A DNA stretch of 64,000 nucleotides from Bradyrhizobium glycinis (GCF_016031655.1 NZ_JACCHQ010000028.1:1-64000); one strand, 5' to 3'. Positions 49,961 to 59,931 are shown, counted from the stretch's first letter. The notes: generated by a model not told the origin, from the letters alone. A program made the numbers and translations.

Positions 49961-51649
49961 TTACGTACTGCTTCCCGCAGCGGTCGCGACCACCGGCAGC
50001 ACCTCGCTGTTGGCGCGGTCCGGCGTGTCGTCCTTCCAGCGCACCGAACCAAAGGGGCGCTCCAGCATGCGGCGGATCCGTACCGGCTCGGGTCCGATGT
50101 GGAAGTCGATCGCCTGCTGATGCAGCGCGCGTTCGGACTGGGTCGAACGGTTGCGCTGACGCAGATAATCGAACCAGGTCGGGCAGTGATAGCGCTCGGT
50201 CCACAGCTCGGGGTCGGCGATGTCGCGCGCGATCGACCAGCCATAGGCGCCGTTGCGCTGGCGGGAGAGCTGCACATCCTGCATCACGTTGTGAAACGCG
50301 CGCGCATTCTCTTGCGCCACGCGATATTCGATCTCGACCACGAGCGGTCCGCTGCGCCCCGTCAGCGACAGCTTCACCTCGGGATCGGCGAGCATGTCAG
50401 CATCCTCGTTGCGGGCGCCGACGCGCGGCATCGTGAGCCAGATGCCGAGCAGCGGCGAGATCAGCATCAGGCCTGCCGCTGTCAGCAGCGCCATCTCGAC
50501 GCCGGCATAGTCGGTGAGATGACCCCAGCCCCAGGCGCCGATCGCGATGCCGCCGGCGATCGCGGCCTGGAACGCCGCGAGCGAGCGGCCGGCGACCCAG
50601 CGCGGCGCCGAGAGCTGCACGCCGATATTGAACAGCGCGATTGCGGCCATCCAAACCGCGCCGGCCAGGACCAGCGCGGTGGCCGTCAGCACCGGCTCCG
50701 TACTCAAAGCAAGGGCGGCCATGGCGAATGCCATCGAGATGGTGCAGGCGCGGATCGCTGCCTCGCCGCTCATGCGCTTGCGCAATTCGTGGATGTTGAG
50801 CGCGCCGATCACCGCACCCATGCCGAAGGCGCCGAGCATGATGCCGTAGGTCTGCGCGCCGCCATGCAGGAGGTCGCGCGCGACCAGTGGCATCAGCGCC
50901 ATCACGGCGCCGCCGATCAGGCCCATCACCAGCGTGCGCAACAGCACGATCTTGATCGGCGGCGAATTGGTGATGTAGCGCACGCCCGAAACCATGGCGC
51001 GGTTGAGCTTTTCCCGCGGCAGGCGAGACGGCTCGGTGCTGCGGCGCCAGAGCAACAGCACCACCAGCAGCGGCAAATAGAGGATCGCATTGCAGGCGAA
51101 TGCGGCCACCGCACCGAGCGCGGCGACGATGACGCCGCCGACCGCCGGACCGAAGCTGCGCGCGATGTTGTAGCTGATGCCGTTCAGCGCCACCGCTGAC
51201 GCCAAGGCTTCGGGCGGCACCTGTTCGCTGACCGAGGACTGCCAGGCCGGGCCGAACAGCGCATTGCCGCTGCCGACGATGAAGCAGAAGGCGAGCAGCA
51301 ATTCGGGGGTGATCAGGTTGAAGCCGGCCAGCACGGTGAGCGCGCTCGCGCCGATCAGCGCGATCGACAGCGAGATCACGCTGACGATGCGGCGGTCGTA
51401 CATGTCGGCGATAGCGCCGGCCGGCATCGAGATCAGCATGATCGGCAGCATCAAGGCGGTCTGCACCAGGGCCACCTTGTCCGCCGAGGCCGCCATCTGC
51501 GTCATCGCCCAGGCCGCGCCCACGCCCTGGATCAGGAGGCCGAGATTGGAGAGCAGGCTGGCGAGCCAGATTCGCCGGAACACGGTGTACCGCAGGGGCG
51601 CAGTGATGCCGTCGGCGGCCATTTTCGGGCGGTTCGGCTGCTCGGTCAT
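49961..51649 (-). CDS. MFS exporter, EntS/MFS_3 type with C-terminal soluble domain
   Basis: A 562-residue transporter with twelve helices (RYTVFRRIWLASLLSNLGLLIQGVGAAWAM at helix 1; QTALMLPIMLISMPAGAIADMYDRR) of the MFS_3 group that includes the enterobactin exporter EntS. About 130 extra residues at the end (LVVEIEYRVAQENARAFHNV... WTERYHCPTWFDYLRQRNR) form the soluble domain usual in this subgroup. ATG at 51649 follows GGAAGGG; the frame is open far upstream but that is antisense to the next gene. It is divergent from the Tat-exported hydrolase. Confidence 0.88.
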   Translation of the reverse strand: MTEQPNRPKMAADGITAPLRYTVFRRIWLASLLSNLGLLIQGVGAAWAMTQMAASADKVALVQTALMLPIMLISMPAGAIADMYDRRIVSVISLSIALIGASALTVLAGFNLITPELLLAFCFIVGSGNALFGPAWQSSVSEQVPPEALASAVALNGISYNIARSFGPAVGGVIVAALGAVAAFACNAILYLPLLVVLLLWRRSTEPSRLPREKLNRAMVSGVRYITNSPPIKIVLLRTLVMGLIGGAVMALMPLVARDLLHGGAQTYGIMLGAFGMGAVIGALNIHELRKRMSGEAAIRACTISMAFAMAALALSTEPVLTATALVLAGAVWMAAIALFNIGVQLSAPRWVAGRSLAAFQAAIAGGIAIGAWGWGHLTDYAGVEMALLTAAGLMLISPLLGIWLTMPRVGARNEDADMLADPEVKLSLTGRSGPLVVEIEYRVAQENARAFHNVMQDVQLSRQRNGAYGWSIARDIADPELWTERYHCPTWFDYLRQRNRSTQSERALHQQAIDFHIGPEPVRIRRMLERPFGSVRWKDDTPDRANSEVLPVVATAAGSST

Positions 51650-51784
51650 ATCCCCTTCCATATCGGATGCAGAAGTGGTCGTGGTGATTCCGGCCGATTC
51701 AGTGATGCCCGCGAAAGTCCTTCGCTGTCCAGTGCTTGGGCCGGTATAAGCAGTGCAAAGAGGCAGGCTTGCCGGGAGGAACTG

Positions 51785-53158
51785 ATGAGGCTGTCGCGAC
51801 GGACGATTTTGCAAGGGGCTGCGAGCGTGCCTTTCGCACTTGCGAGCTTGCGGACGGACGCGCTGGCGCAGACCGTGCCCGCCGCCGCGCCCGGCACGGA
51901 GCTGCCGCCGATTCTGTTCGTCCACGGCAACGGCGATTACGGCGCGCTCTGGATGACCACCTTGTGGCGGATGGAGTCCAATGGCGTTGCCCCGGATCGC
52001 ATGATGGCGATCAATTTCACCGATCCCCTGGCGCGTAGTGACGACAAGGTCGAGCAGGCGAACCGCTCCTCGACCGAGGACCAGCGCCGCGAGCTCGCTG
52101 TCGCCATCACTGAACTGAAGCGCCGCACCGGCGCAGCGCGCGTGGCGCTGGTCGGCAGCTCGCGCGGCGGCTATGCGATCCGCAACGTCATCAAGAATGG
52201 CGGCGCCGGCGATGTCAGTCACGCGGTGCTGTGCGGCACGCCCAATCATGGCGTGTTCGCGACCGACGACCAGCCCAACAACGAATTCAACGGCCGCGGC
52301 ACGTTCCTGCGCGGCCTGAATGAAGGCGAGAGCGAAGTGACGCCAGGCGTTGCCTTCCTCACGCTGCGCAGCGAAGGCATGGACAAATATGCGCAGAGCG
52401 ACGGCCGCTTCATCGGCAAGCCCGGCACCCCGACCAATGTCACGGTCGAAGGGCCGGAGCTGAAGGGCGCCACCAATCTCGTGCTCGGCGCGCTCGATCA
52501 TCGCGAGGTGGCGTTCCACCCGCGCGCGTTCCGGGAGATCTACAAGTTCGTCGCCGGGCGCGAGCCCGCGCGTATCGCGATCGTGCCGGAGACCAGCGTA
52601 AGGTTGAGCGGCCTCGTCACGGGCGCGCCCGGCGGCGCGCCGACCAATCGCCCGGTCGCGAGTGCAATCGTCGATGTCTTCCGTGTCGATCCTGATACCG
52701 GTGAGCGCAAAGACGGTGCGCTGTACAGCTCGAAGACGGGCGCCGATGGCCGCTGGGGGCCGGCACAGGTCGATCCCGCCTGGTCGCTCGAATTCGTGCT
52801 GACCTCTCCGGATGCGCCGACGACGCACATCTACCGCTCGCCCTTCCCGCGCTCGTCCGAGGTCGTGCATCTGCGGCCTGCGCGCCCGCTCGGGCCGGCC
52901 GATAAGGACGCCGGCGCCGTCGTGATCATGTCGCGTCCGCGCGGCTATTTCGGCCTGCCGCGCGATGTGGTGCTGCTCGACGGCAAGGAGCCGGCCGACG
53001 TCAAGCCAGGTGTGCCCACGGATGCGGCAGCAACCCTGCGGCTTCCGGCCAGCGACGTCGGGCGTAACATCGTAGGCCAATTCGGCGAAGAACGGATTGT
53101 GGCACGCGCCTGGCCTGCGTCCGAGAACCGGATTGCCATCGCCGAGCTGACTTACTAG
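51785..53158 (+). CDS. Tat-exported alpha/beta hydrolase
   Basis: A 457-residue protein. SRRTILQGAASVPFALASL (4-22) is a twin-arginine signal with cleavage after ALA near 28. The hydrolase core has VHGNGDYGALW (oxyanion region) and the nucleophile elbow GSSRGG, with His candidates later (LDHREVAFH). After about residue 290 there is a beta-rich part (VRLSGLVTGAPGGAPTNRPVASAIVDVFRVD) that looks like an Ig-type or carboxypeptidase-regulatory domain. ATG 51785 follows GGGAGGA. P450 starts 35 bases downstream. The substrate is unknown, perhaps an ester or lactone. Confidence 0.83.
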   Translation: MRLSRRTILQGAASVPFALASLRTDALAQTVPAAAPGTELPPILFVHGNGDYGALWMTTLWRMESNGVAPDRMMAINFTDPLARSDDKVEQANRSSTEDQRRELAVAITELKRRTGAARVALVGSSRGGYAIRNVIKNGGAGDVSHAVLCGTPNHGVFATDDQPNNEFNGRGTFLRGLNEGESEVTPGVAFLTLRSEGMDKYAQSDGRFIGKPGTPTNVTVEGPELKGATNLVLGALDHREVAFHPRAFREIYKFVAGREPARIAIVPETSVRLSGLVTGAPGGAPTNRPVASAIVDVFRVDPDTGERKDGALYSSKTGADGRWGPAQVDPAWSLEFVLTSPDAPTTHIYRSPFPRSSEVVHLRPARPLGPADKDAGAVVIMSRPRGYFGLPRDVVLLDGKEPADVKPGVPTDAAATLRLPASDVGRNIVGQFGEERIVARAWPASENRIAIAELTY

Positions 53159-53193
53159 CTATTTAGCTGCGTCCCATCTTGCGGGAGAGAGCC

Positions 53194-54564
53194 ATGAATA
53201 TCGCCAGCGTGCGTCGGCCCATCATCCCTCCGGCTCCCCCGCGAGCGCCCGACGATATGTCGTTCTTCGGCCGGCTCGCAGTTATCAGGCAGAACATGAT
53301 CGCGACCTGGGGGCAACGCGCCTATGAGGAAGAGGTCATCCCGGGCCGCTTCTTCTTCCGCAACAGTTTCATCCTGAACCAGCCGGACTCGATCCGGCAC
53401 GTCCTGCTCAGCAATTACGAGAACTACACGCGCACGCCGGCCGGCATCCGCATGCTGCGCCCCGTGCTCGGCGACGGCCTTCTGATCGCGGAAGGTCATT
53501 CCTGGACGTTTCAGCGCCGCACGCTCGCGCCGGCCTTCACGCCGCGCGCGACCGCGAACCTCGTTCCGCATATGACGGCGGTGCTCGACGAAACCATCGC
53601 CAAGCTGGACGCGCAAACCGGTGAGCCGGTCGACCTGCGCGCGATCATGCAGCGCATGACGCTCGAGATCGCCGGGCGCACGATGTTCTCGTTCGGCATG
53701 GACCAGCACGGCGCGACCCTGCGCAACTTCATCATGGAATATGCCGCGCGGTTGGGGCGTCCCTATTTCCTCGACATGGTGCTGCCGGTGTCCTGGCCGA
53801 GTCCGATGGATTTTGCCCGCGCCCGTTTCCGCAAGCGCTGGACCAAGTTCGTGGCCATGCTGATCGCCGAGCGGCGTAAGGCGGGCAAGAAGGACGGCGC
53901 GCCGCCGCGCGATTTGTTCGATCTGATGGACGAGGCACGCGATCCCGAAACGGGCAAGGGCTTCTCGGACGCGCAGCTCGTGGACGAGGTCGCGACCATG
54001 ATCCTCGCCGGTCACGAAACCACGGCAACGGCGCTGTTTTGGGCGCTCTACCTGCTCGCGCTCGATCCCGACACGCAGGAAGAGGTAGCGTCCGAGACCC
54101 GCGGCGAGCATCTCGACAGCGTGATCGACATCGACCGCCAGAAATTCACCCGCGCGGTGATCGACGAAACCATGCGGCTCTATCCGCCGGCCTTCCTGGT
54201 CGCGCGTGCCGCGCGCGATAGGGACAACGCGGCGGGCGTCGAGATCGGCAAGGGCGACATCATCATGATCGCGCCCTGGCTCTTGCACCGGCATGAGAAG
54301 CTGTGGGATCAGCCGAATGCGTTCATTCCAAAGCGCTTCATGTCGAAGGAGGCACCGGACCGTTTCGCTTACCTGCCGTTCGGCGCAGGTCCGCGCGTCT
54401 GCATCGGCGCGCCGTTTGCCCAGGCCGAATCCGTGCTGGCGCTGGCGCGGCTGATCGGAGCGTTCCGCATCGAGCTTGCCGACCCCGCGGACCCCGTGAT
54501 CCCGCTCGGCGTCGTCACCACCCAGCCGGACCACTCACCCATGTTCCGCATCACGCGTCGGTGA
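53194..54564 (+). CDS. Cytochrome P450
   Basis: A 456-residue cytosolic P450. The oxygen-binding I-helix motif is AGHETTA, the K-helix ExxR is ETMR, and the heme loop FGAGPRVCIG carries the thiolate cysteine. ATG at 53194 (MNIASVRRP) follows GGGAGAGA; a start five codons earlier lacks one. The sequence resembles CYP102/CYP4-type fatty-acid or alkane hydroxylases more than the terpene-specific ones, but that is an impression. No ferredoxin or reductase gene is adjacent, so electrons must come from elsewhere. It lies in a row with a Tat hydrolase and a cyclase. Confidence 0.93.
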   Translation: MNIASVRRPIIPPAPPRAPDDMSFFGRLAVIRQNMIATWGQRAYEEEVIPGRFFFRNSFILNQPDSIRHVLLSNYENYTRTPAGIRMLRPVLGDGLLIAEGHSWTFQRRTLAPAFTPRATANLVPHMTAVLDETIAKLDAQTGEPVDLRAIMQRMTLEIAGRTMFSFGMDQHGATLRNFIMEYAARLGRPYFLDMVLPVSWPSPMDFARARFRKRWTKFVAMLIAERRKAGKKDGAPPRDLFDLMDEARDPETGKGFSDAQLVDEVATMILAGHETTATALFWALYLLALDPDTQEEVASETRGEHLDSVIDIDRQKFTRAVIDETMRLYPPAFLVARAARDRDNAAGVEIGKGDIIMIAPWLLHRHEKLWDQPNAFIPKRFMSKEAPDRFAYLPFGAGPRVCIGAPFAQAESVLALARLIGAFRIELADPADPVIPLGVVTTQPDHSPMFRITRR

Positions 54565-54614
54565 CAGTCGTGCGTCTGGCCGCTGGCGTGACCTACCTTA
54601 GATAGAGTTTCGCC

Positions 54615-56024
54615 ATGAGCGACATCCAGGCCCAGTTCTCCGTTCTGAAGCAGACCGCCGATCCCAAGGTGGTCGATGCGATTGCGCAGCTGATCGCCAA
54701 TGGTCAGGACCGCGAGCTCAACCGTATCAATGTGCTCGATTTTGCCGACCGTGCCGGGCTCGACCAGGAGAAGGTCATCTCCGGATTCCTGCACGCATCG
54801 CGGCTGGGCCTGTTCGACATGAGTTGGAACGTGCTGTGTCCCGGCTGCGGAGGAGTTCTGGGCGCACATGCAACGTTGAAATCGCTGAAACACGAGGATT
54901 ACAACTGCGCGCTCTGCGCAGCCGGATACGAGGCGTCTGTCGACGAGATGGTCGAGGTGGCCTTTACCGTCAGTCCGCGTGTCCGCCGTATCGGCGCTCA
55001 CGATCCCGACACGCTGCCGATATGGGAATACGTGCGACAGATGTTCTGGAGCTCCGGTGTCGACATCAGCGACGAGTCGTTCGCGCGCCTCATCAACGAA
55101 GTGACGCTCGAAGCGCTCGAATTGCCGGCCGGCGAAAAGGCGATTCTCTCGCTGAACCTGCCTAGCCAGTTCATCATCGTTTTCGAGCCGGTCACCCATT
55201 CCGCCCATTTCCTGGATGTTCAGGGTGAGCCGACCAGCGAACGTCAGCAGCTTTCGATCATGTTCAACAAGCTGGAGGCGCCCACGGGGACCACCGTGAT
55301 GCGCCCAGGACCGTTGCGGCTCACGCTCGAGAATCAATCAGGCAATCGCGTATTGCCGTCGGTCTGGATTGCCGCCGATGCGTTGCATGAGATGATCGGC
55401 AAGCGCAAGCCGATCCTGACGGCCAAGCGGATGCTGTCCAATCAGACGTTCCGCGACGTCTTCAAGGCGGACAACCTCAACGTCGACCAGCGATTGAAGA
55501 TCACGTCCCTGACCTTCCTGTTCACCGACCTGAAGGGGTCGACGGCCTTGTACGAGCGCGTCGGGGACCTCAGTGCTTTCGATCTTGTGCGCGCGCATTT
55601 TCGTGCGCTGCTGGAGATCATCGCTGCCGAGAAGGGTGCAGTCGTGAAGACGATCGGCGATGCCGTCATGGCGACCTTCGTCAGACCTGAGCACGCCATC
55701 ACCGCCGGACTGCGCATGCGTGCAGCCATGGACGAATTGAACAAGCAGCGCGGCGCCAACGATCTCATTCTCAAGATCGGAATCCATGAAGGTCCCTGCC
55801 TTGCGGTGATGCTTAACGAGCGGCAGGACTATTTCGGCCAGACCGTCAATATCGCCGCACGCGTGCAAAGCCTGTCGACTGCGCAGGAGATCCACATCAC
55901 CGGCCCGGTGCTCGATGTGCCGGCGGTTGCCGAAATCCTTCAGCAGCGCGAGATCAAACCGATCCAGAAACAGGCCGCGCTCCGTGGTATCGCCGACAAG
56001 ATGGTGGTGTACGAGATCCCGTGA
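54615..56024 (+). CDS. DUF5939-class III adenylate cyclase
   Basis: A 469-residue cytoplasmic protein. Residues 1-290 form the DUF5939-type domain, which includes a zinc-ribbon-like CPGC...CALC pair (near 74 and 98) and MSWNVLCPGCGG; the C-terminal 170 residues are a class III cyclase with FLFTDLKGSTALYERVGD and KTIGDAVMATF, so both metal aspartates are present. Output is probably cAMP. It starts 50 bases after the P450 stop. The zinc ribbon may sense a ligand or bind a partner. A different class III cyclase is at 39315. Confidence 0.88.
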   Translation: MSDIQAQFSVLKQTADPKVVDAIAQLIANGQDRELNRINVLDFADRAGLDQEKVISGFLHASRLGLFDMSWNVLCPGCGGVLGAHATLKSLKHEDYNCALCAAGYEASVDEMVEVAFTVSPRVRRIGAHDPDTLPIWEYVRQMFWSSGVDISDESFARLINEVTLEALELPAGEKAILSLNLPSQFIIVFEPVTHSAHFLDVQGEPTSERQQLSIMFNKLEAPTGTTVMRPGPLRLTLENQSGNRVLPSVWIAADALHEMIGKRKPILTAKRMLSNQTFRDVFKADNLNVDQRLKITSLTFLFTDLKGSTALYERVGDLSAFDLVRAHFRALLEIIAAEKGAVVKTIGDAVMATFVRPEHAITAGLRMRAAMDELNKQRGANDLILKIGIHEGPCLAVMLNERQDYFGQTVNIAARVQSLSTAQEIHITGPVLDVPAVAEILQQREIKPIQKQAALRGIADKMVVYEIP

Positions 56025-56034
56025 GTCTCAAAAC

Positions 56035-56077
56035 CGTCATTCCGGGTTCGATGCTGGCGCATCGCCCCGGAATGACG
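56035..56077. repeat. Single-unit CGTCATTCCGGG palindromic repeat
   Basis: CCGTCATTCCGGGTTCGATG...CATCGCCCCGGAATGACG: one half-length unit of the main family, 10 bases after the cyclase stop. Confidence 0.8.
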
Positions 56078-56202
56078 TGAATAGATTGCCGAAACGTAAT
56101 ACGCGCGCGGAACTGACGCACGTTGCGCCGGTTGGGTTTCCTGTTCATATAGTGCTGGTAACGGCCGCGCTCCTTGCGGCGTCATCGATCTCGGTAGGAC
56201 TT

Positions 56203-56724
56203 ATGCTCGAAGGCTTGCGCCAGTTCATCGCCGACATTGTCGGTCCCCAAGCCCAGGACCGCGCATTCGGCGACAGTGATTATCGGCTGGCCGCGACCGC
56301 GCTGCTGGTCCATGTGGTCTCGCTGGACGGCCAGCCGAGCGCGGCCGAGCAGCGCAAGCTGCACAGCCTGATCGAAAGCCATTTCGGGCTCGACCGCGGC
56401 ACCGCTGACCGTCTCATCGTAAACGCCACCCAGGTCGAAGGCGAGGCCGTCGACCTCTATCACTTCACCAGTGTCATCATGCGCTCGCTCGACGAAGCGG
56501 GTCGCAAGCGGATCGTGCAGATGATGTGGGAGCTGGTCTATGCCGACGGAGAGGTCAGCGAGTTCGAGGACAATGTAGTGTGGCGCGCGTCCGACCTGCT
56601 TGGCATCTCCCAGCGCGACCGGATCGAGCTGAAGCACGCCGTTGCGGAGCGTGCCGGTGGCAAGGTTAGGGATCGCGCCGTCGGACCGGCCCCCGGCGGA
56701 TTGCCTGGCCTTCGAGCCACATGA
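56203..56724 (+). CDS. TerB-like (tellurite resistance-type) protein
   Basis: A 173-residue all-helical protein of the TerB/DjlA-N family: DYRLAATALLVHVVSLDGQPSAAEQRKLHSL and MWELVYADGEVSEFEDNVVWRASDLLGIS both carry the DG-x-E acidic pattern that binds metal in TerB. It is encoded singly, without other ter genes, so tellurite resistance is not implied; such single TerB proteins are common and of unknown role. ATG at 56203 follows AGGA. Confidence 0.85.
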   Translation: MLEGLRQFIADIVGPQAQDRAFGDSDYRLAATALLVHVVSLDGQPSAAEQRKLHSLIESHFGLDRGTADRLIVNATQVEGEAVDLYHFTSVIMRSLDEAGRKRIVQMMWELVYADGEVSEFEDNVVWRASDLLGISQRDRIELKHAVAERAGGKVRDRAVGPAPGGLPGLRAT

Positions 56725-56913
56725 CGAAACTTTAATGTAGGCCGGCGATCCCCGCGCTTTCGCGAATTCGGCTGCAAATTCCGGTCTTTCCTGTTCGCCC
56801 TGTCGCCCTCCACAAGCAGCCATGCTGCCGGCGCCGCTTGCCTCGTGCGCACGGCCTATGCTCTCGTTCAGCGATTGCCGGGGCCACAGACTTCAATTCA
56901 AGAGACTTATGTC

Positions 56914-57693
56914 GTGACTGAGCGGGTAACGTTGATCACCGGTGCCTCGGCGGGCATCGGGATGGAGCTGGCGCGTGTATTTGCCGCCAATGGACATCGC
57001 CTCGCATTGACGGCGAGACGGGCGGATCGGCTCGAAGCGCTCGCGAACGAGCTCGCCGCCAAGGGCGGCAAGAAGCCGATCGTGATCGCCTGCGGTCTCG
57101 AGGACCCGCATGCAGGCGAGAGGATCGCCGCAGCACTTGCCGCCGAAGGTGTCGAGCTCGATCATCTCGTCAACAATGCCGGCTTCGGCGTGTTCGGCGA
57201 TGCCATCGAGCGTGATCGCGTCGCGCAGCTCGGCATCGTCGATGTCAACGTCCGGGCCCTGACGGATCTGTCGCTGCGCTTCGCCGATCAGCTCATCCGG
57301 AATAAGGGCGGTCTTCTCAATGTCGGCTCGGTCGCAGGCTTCCTGCCAGGCCCCGGCATGGCCGTGTATTACGCGTCCAAGGCCTATGTCATCTCGTTCA
57401 CCGAAGCATTGCGGGCGGAGCTCGCGCCCCGCGGCGTCCGCGTCACCGTGCTTTGCCCGGGCCCGGTGCCCACGGAATTCCAGGCTCGCGCCGGCGTTGG
57501 ATCGCAACATGATACGGCCATGCTCAACGTCTCTGCCGCCGAGGTTGCGCGGGAGGCGTATCGCGGCCTGATGGCCAACAAACGGGCAGTGCTGCCGGGT
57601 CTCGGCATCAAGATTGTGCCGTTCGCGCTGCGCTTCTTCCCGCGCGGCTTCATCCTGGCCGCCACCAGCCGGTTCCAGCGGCAGAGGCACTGA
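56914..57693 (+). CDS. Short-chain dehydrogenase/reductase
   Basis: A protein of about 259 residues, classical SDR: TGASAGIGMELARVF (cofactor), NNAGFG, NVGSVAGF (Ser) and YYASKAY (Tyr, Lys). The C-terminal part (RFFPRGFILAATSRFQRQ) suggests membrane association, as in SDRs acting on lipids. The start is uncertain: GTG 56914 (VTERVTLITGAS) gives the usual length, while ATG 56845 adds 23 residues. The substrate is unknown. Confidence 0.85.
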   Translation: MTERVTLITGASAGIGMELARVFAANGHRLALTARRADRLEALANELAAKGGKKPIVIACGLEDPHAGERIAAALAAEGVELDHLVNNAGFGVFGDAIERDRVAQLGIVDVNVRALTDLSLRFADQLIRNKGGLLNVGSVAGFLPGPGMAVYYASKAYVISFTEALRAELAPRGVRVTVLCPGPVPTEFQARAGVGSQHDTAMLNVSAAEVAREAYRGLMANKRAVLPGLGIKIVPFALRFFPRGFILAATSRFQRQRH

Positions 57694-57768
57694 ACGACGC
57701 CGCCCGCGTCCGTAGTGGCCCGGAGCTTGCTTCCAGCACGAGGCGTGTGTGCGCAAACTCACACGATG

Positions 57769-57784
57769 TTAACCATCGCTTAGC
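57769..57784 (+). promoter_or_regulatory. CtrA-like motif before the GATase gene
   Basis: TTAA-CCATCGC-TTAGC, one mismatch from TTAA-N7-TTAAC, about 40 bases upstream of the gene at 57823. Confidence 0.4.
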
Positions 57785-57822
57785 TATGCTGGCGGTCTGA
57801 ACCGATAGCACTCGCAGAGGCC

Positions 57823-58617
57823 ATGTCGTTCCGGACGGACAGGTTTGGTGGCGCAGAGGTGGTCGCCTTCCCACAGAGGGCGGCGAGCGTCGCCGCCGCT
57901 GAAACCCGGCTGCCGGTTCTGATCGTCCTGCATCAGGAATGCTCGACACCCGGCCGCGTCGGCAATGCGCTGCGCGCGCTCGGCCATCGCCTCGACATCC
58001 GCCGTCCCCGCTTTGGCGATCCCCTGCCCGAGACGCTCGATCAGCATGCCGGCGCCGTGATCTTCGGCGGGCCGATGAGCGCCAACGATTCCGACGACTA
58101 CATTCGCCGTGAGATCGACTGGATCGAAATCCCGCTCCGCGAGCAGCGCCCGTTGCTCGGCATCTGCTTAGGTGCGCAGATGCTGGCGATGCAGCTCGGG
58201 GCCCGTGTCGCGCCGCATGCGCAGGCGCTGACGCAGATCGGGTACTACCCGATCAGGCCGACCACCGCGGGCCGCGCGCTCTGCCCGCACTGGCCGGCGC
58301 AGGTTTATCACTGGCATCGCGAGGGCTTTGAGCTGCCAGTCGGCGCCGACTTGCTCGCCGAGGGCGATGATTTCCCGGTGCAGGCGTTCCGCACGGGCAA
58401 CGCTTTCGGCGTGCAGTTCCACCCCGATGTGACCTATGCGATGATGTGCCGCTGGACCACGCGCGGCTACGACGGATTCAGCGCGCCCGGTGCACGTCAG
58501 CGGCATCATCACTTCGCGGATCGCGCCGTCTACGATGTCGCCGAACGCGCCTGGCTCGATCATTTCCTCGACAGCTGGCTGGAGCGCCGGCCGGTGCTGG
58601 CGCAAGCCGCAGAGTGA
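57823..58617 (+). CDS. Class I glutamine amidotransferase domain protein
   Basis: A 264-residue protein with the triad of class I GATases: nucleophile Cys in GICLGAQMLA, His in GVQFHPDVTY and a following acidic residue. It is related to stand-alone GMP-synthase-like GATases such as YfeJ. No acceptor (synthase) domain or gene is adjacent, so it may act as a gamma-glutamyl hydrolase. ATG at 57823 (MSFRTDRFGG). Confidence 0.88.
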   Translation: MSFRTDRFGGAEVVAFPQRAASVAAAETRLPVLIVLHQECSTPGRVGNALRALGHRLDIRRPRFGDPLPETLDQHAGAVIFGGPMSANDSDDYIRREIDWIEIPLREQRPLLGICLGAQMLAMQLGARVAPHAQALTQIGYYPIRPTTAGRALCPHWPAQVYHWHREGFELPVGADLLAEGDDFPVQAFRTGNAFGVQFHPDVTYAMMCRWTTRGYDGFSAPGARQRHHHFADRAVYDVAERAWLDHFLDSWLERRPVLAQAAE

Positions 58618-58728
58618 TCGCGGCTTCGCGCAGGTCCTTGGCGCAAGTCCTTGCCTCTTCCTTGGATATGCTAGGCTCTCTGCAAGAGAGCACGCACCAA
58701 TGCGTGCCAGCCGATAAGGGAGAGCGTC

Positions 58729-59541
58729 ATGGCCTACGAGCACATTCTCTATGAGGTGAGCGACAAGATCGCGACCATCACGCTCAACCGCCCCGATCGC
58801 ATGAATGCATGGACGCCGATCATGGAGCGCGACGTGCGCCACGAGATGGAGGCGTCGAGCGCCGACGACAATGTCCGCGTCATCGTCCTCACCGGCGCGG
58901 GCCGCGCCTTCTGTGCCGGCGCCGACATGGACGCGCTGAAGGGTCTTGATCCCAACGACGTCAGGCGTGCCTCGAACCTGCCGCCGTTCGACATGAATCG
59001 CCGGCCGGACTGGCAGACGCGGTACGGCTATTATCCTTCGATCAAGAAGCCGGTCATCGCGATGCTCAACGGTGCGACCGCCGGCATCGGCCTCGTCCAC
59101 GCACTCTATTGCGACCTGCGCTTTGCCGCCGACAACACCGTCTTCACCACCGCCTTCGCGCGCCGCGGCCTGATCGCCGAGCACGGCATCAGCTGGATGC
59201 TGCCGCGCATCGTCGGTCATGCCAATGCGCTGGATCTGCTGCTCTCGGCGCGGCGCGTGTCGAGCGAGGAGGCGTTACGGATCGGGCTGGTCAACCGGCT
59301 CTGTTCGCCTACGATGCTGCGTGAAGAGACGTATGCTTACGCGCGCGATCTCGCCGATTTCGTCTCGCCGAGCGCGATGGCCGTGATCAAGCGTCAGCTC
59401 TACGAGGTGCCGTTCCAGACGCTGGCCGAGGCGACGATGGAGGCCAACCGCGAGATGATGGTGGCGTTGGCCGGGAGCGATTTCAGGGAAGGCGTGGCGA
59501 GCTTCATGGAGAAGCGACCGCCGAAGTTTACGGGGAGGTAG
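58729..59541 (+). CDS. Enoyl-CoA hydratase/isomerase family protein
   Basis: A 270-residue crotonase-fold enzyme: ITLNRPDRMNAWTP, GRAFCAGADMDAL (oxyanion hole) and NGATAGIGLVHALYCDLRFAADNTVF. The catalytic Glu of hydratases is expected after DLRFAA, and here RRGLIAEHGISWMLPRIVG supplies a candidate. The family covers hydratases, isomerases and hydrolases of acyl-CoA, so the reaction is not fixed. ATG at 58729 has GGGAGAG upstream. Confidence 0.88.
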   Translation: MAYEHILYEVSDKIATITLNRPDRMNAWTPIMERDVRHEMEASSADDNVRVIVLTGAGRAFCAGADMDALKGLDPNDVRRASNLPPFDMNRRPDWQTRYGYYPSIKKPVIAMLNGATAGIGLVHALYCDLRFAADNTVFTTAFARRGLIAEHGISWMLPRIVGHANALDLLLSARRVSSEEALRIGLVNRLCSPTMLREETYAYARDLADFVSPSAMAVIKRQLYEVPFQTLAEATMEANREMMVALAGSDFREGVASFMEKRPPKFTGR

Positions 59542-59651
59542 GGGAATTCGCCGAGCCAGTCCGTCTTCGCCCTGCGGGCTTCGCCGGACACCACGCTTCG
59601 TGCTTCGGGCTCCGACGTGGCCGCGCCACGCGTAGCCCGAAGGGCGAAGCG

Positions 59652-59727
<76 letters not shown>

Positions 59728-59931
59728 TTTGCTGGCCGCTCTGGTGAACGCGGCCGACAACCGGGCGCCATTTAAGTCCCCGCCAAGGTCAAGTCAAGGA
59801 CGCGTGTAACCGGGTTTTAGCTGTCCGGGCGCCGACTTCCCTTGTTTGGGCCAGGGGGAACCGATATCTAGCAAACGGGGCGTCAATCCCGATTGAGCCA
59901 GAGTCTTCAAAAGCCAGAGGCCTCAGAAGCC

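Noticed and set aside
49961..53080. A 1039-codon continuous minus-strand frame suggesting a fusion upstream of the MFS exporter
   Set aside because: Everything beyond 51649 is antisense to the Tat-hydrolase gene and has no family resemblance; MTEQPNRPK with its ribosome site is the natural start.
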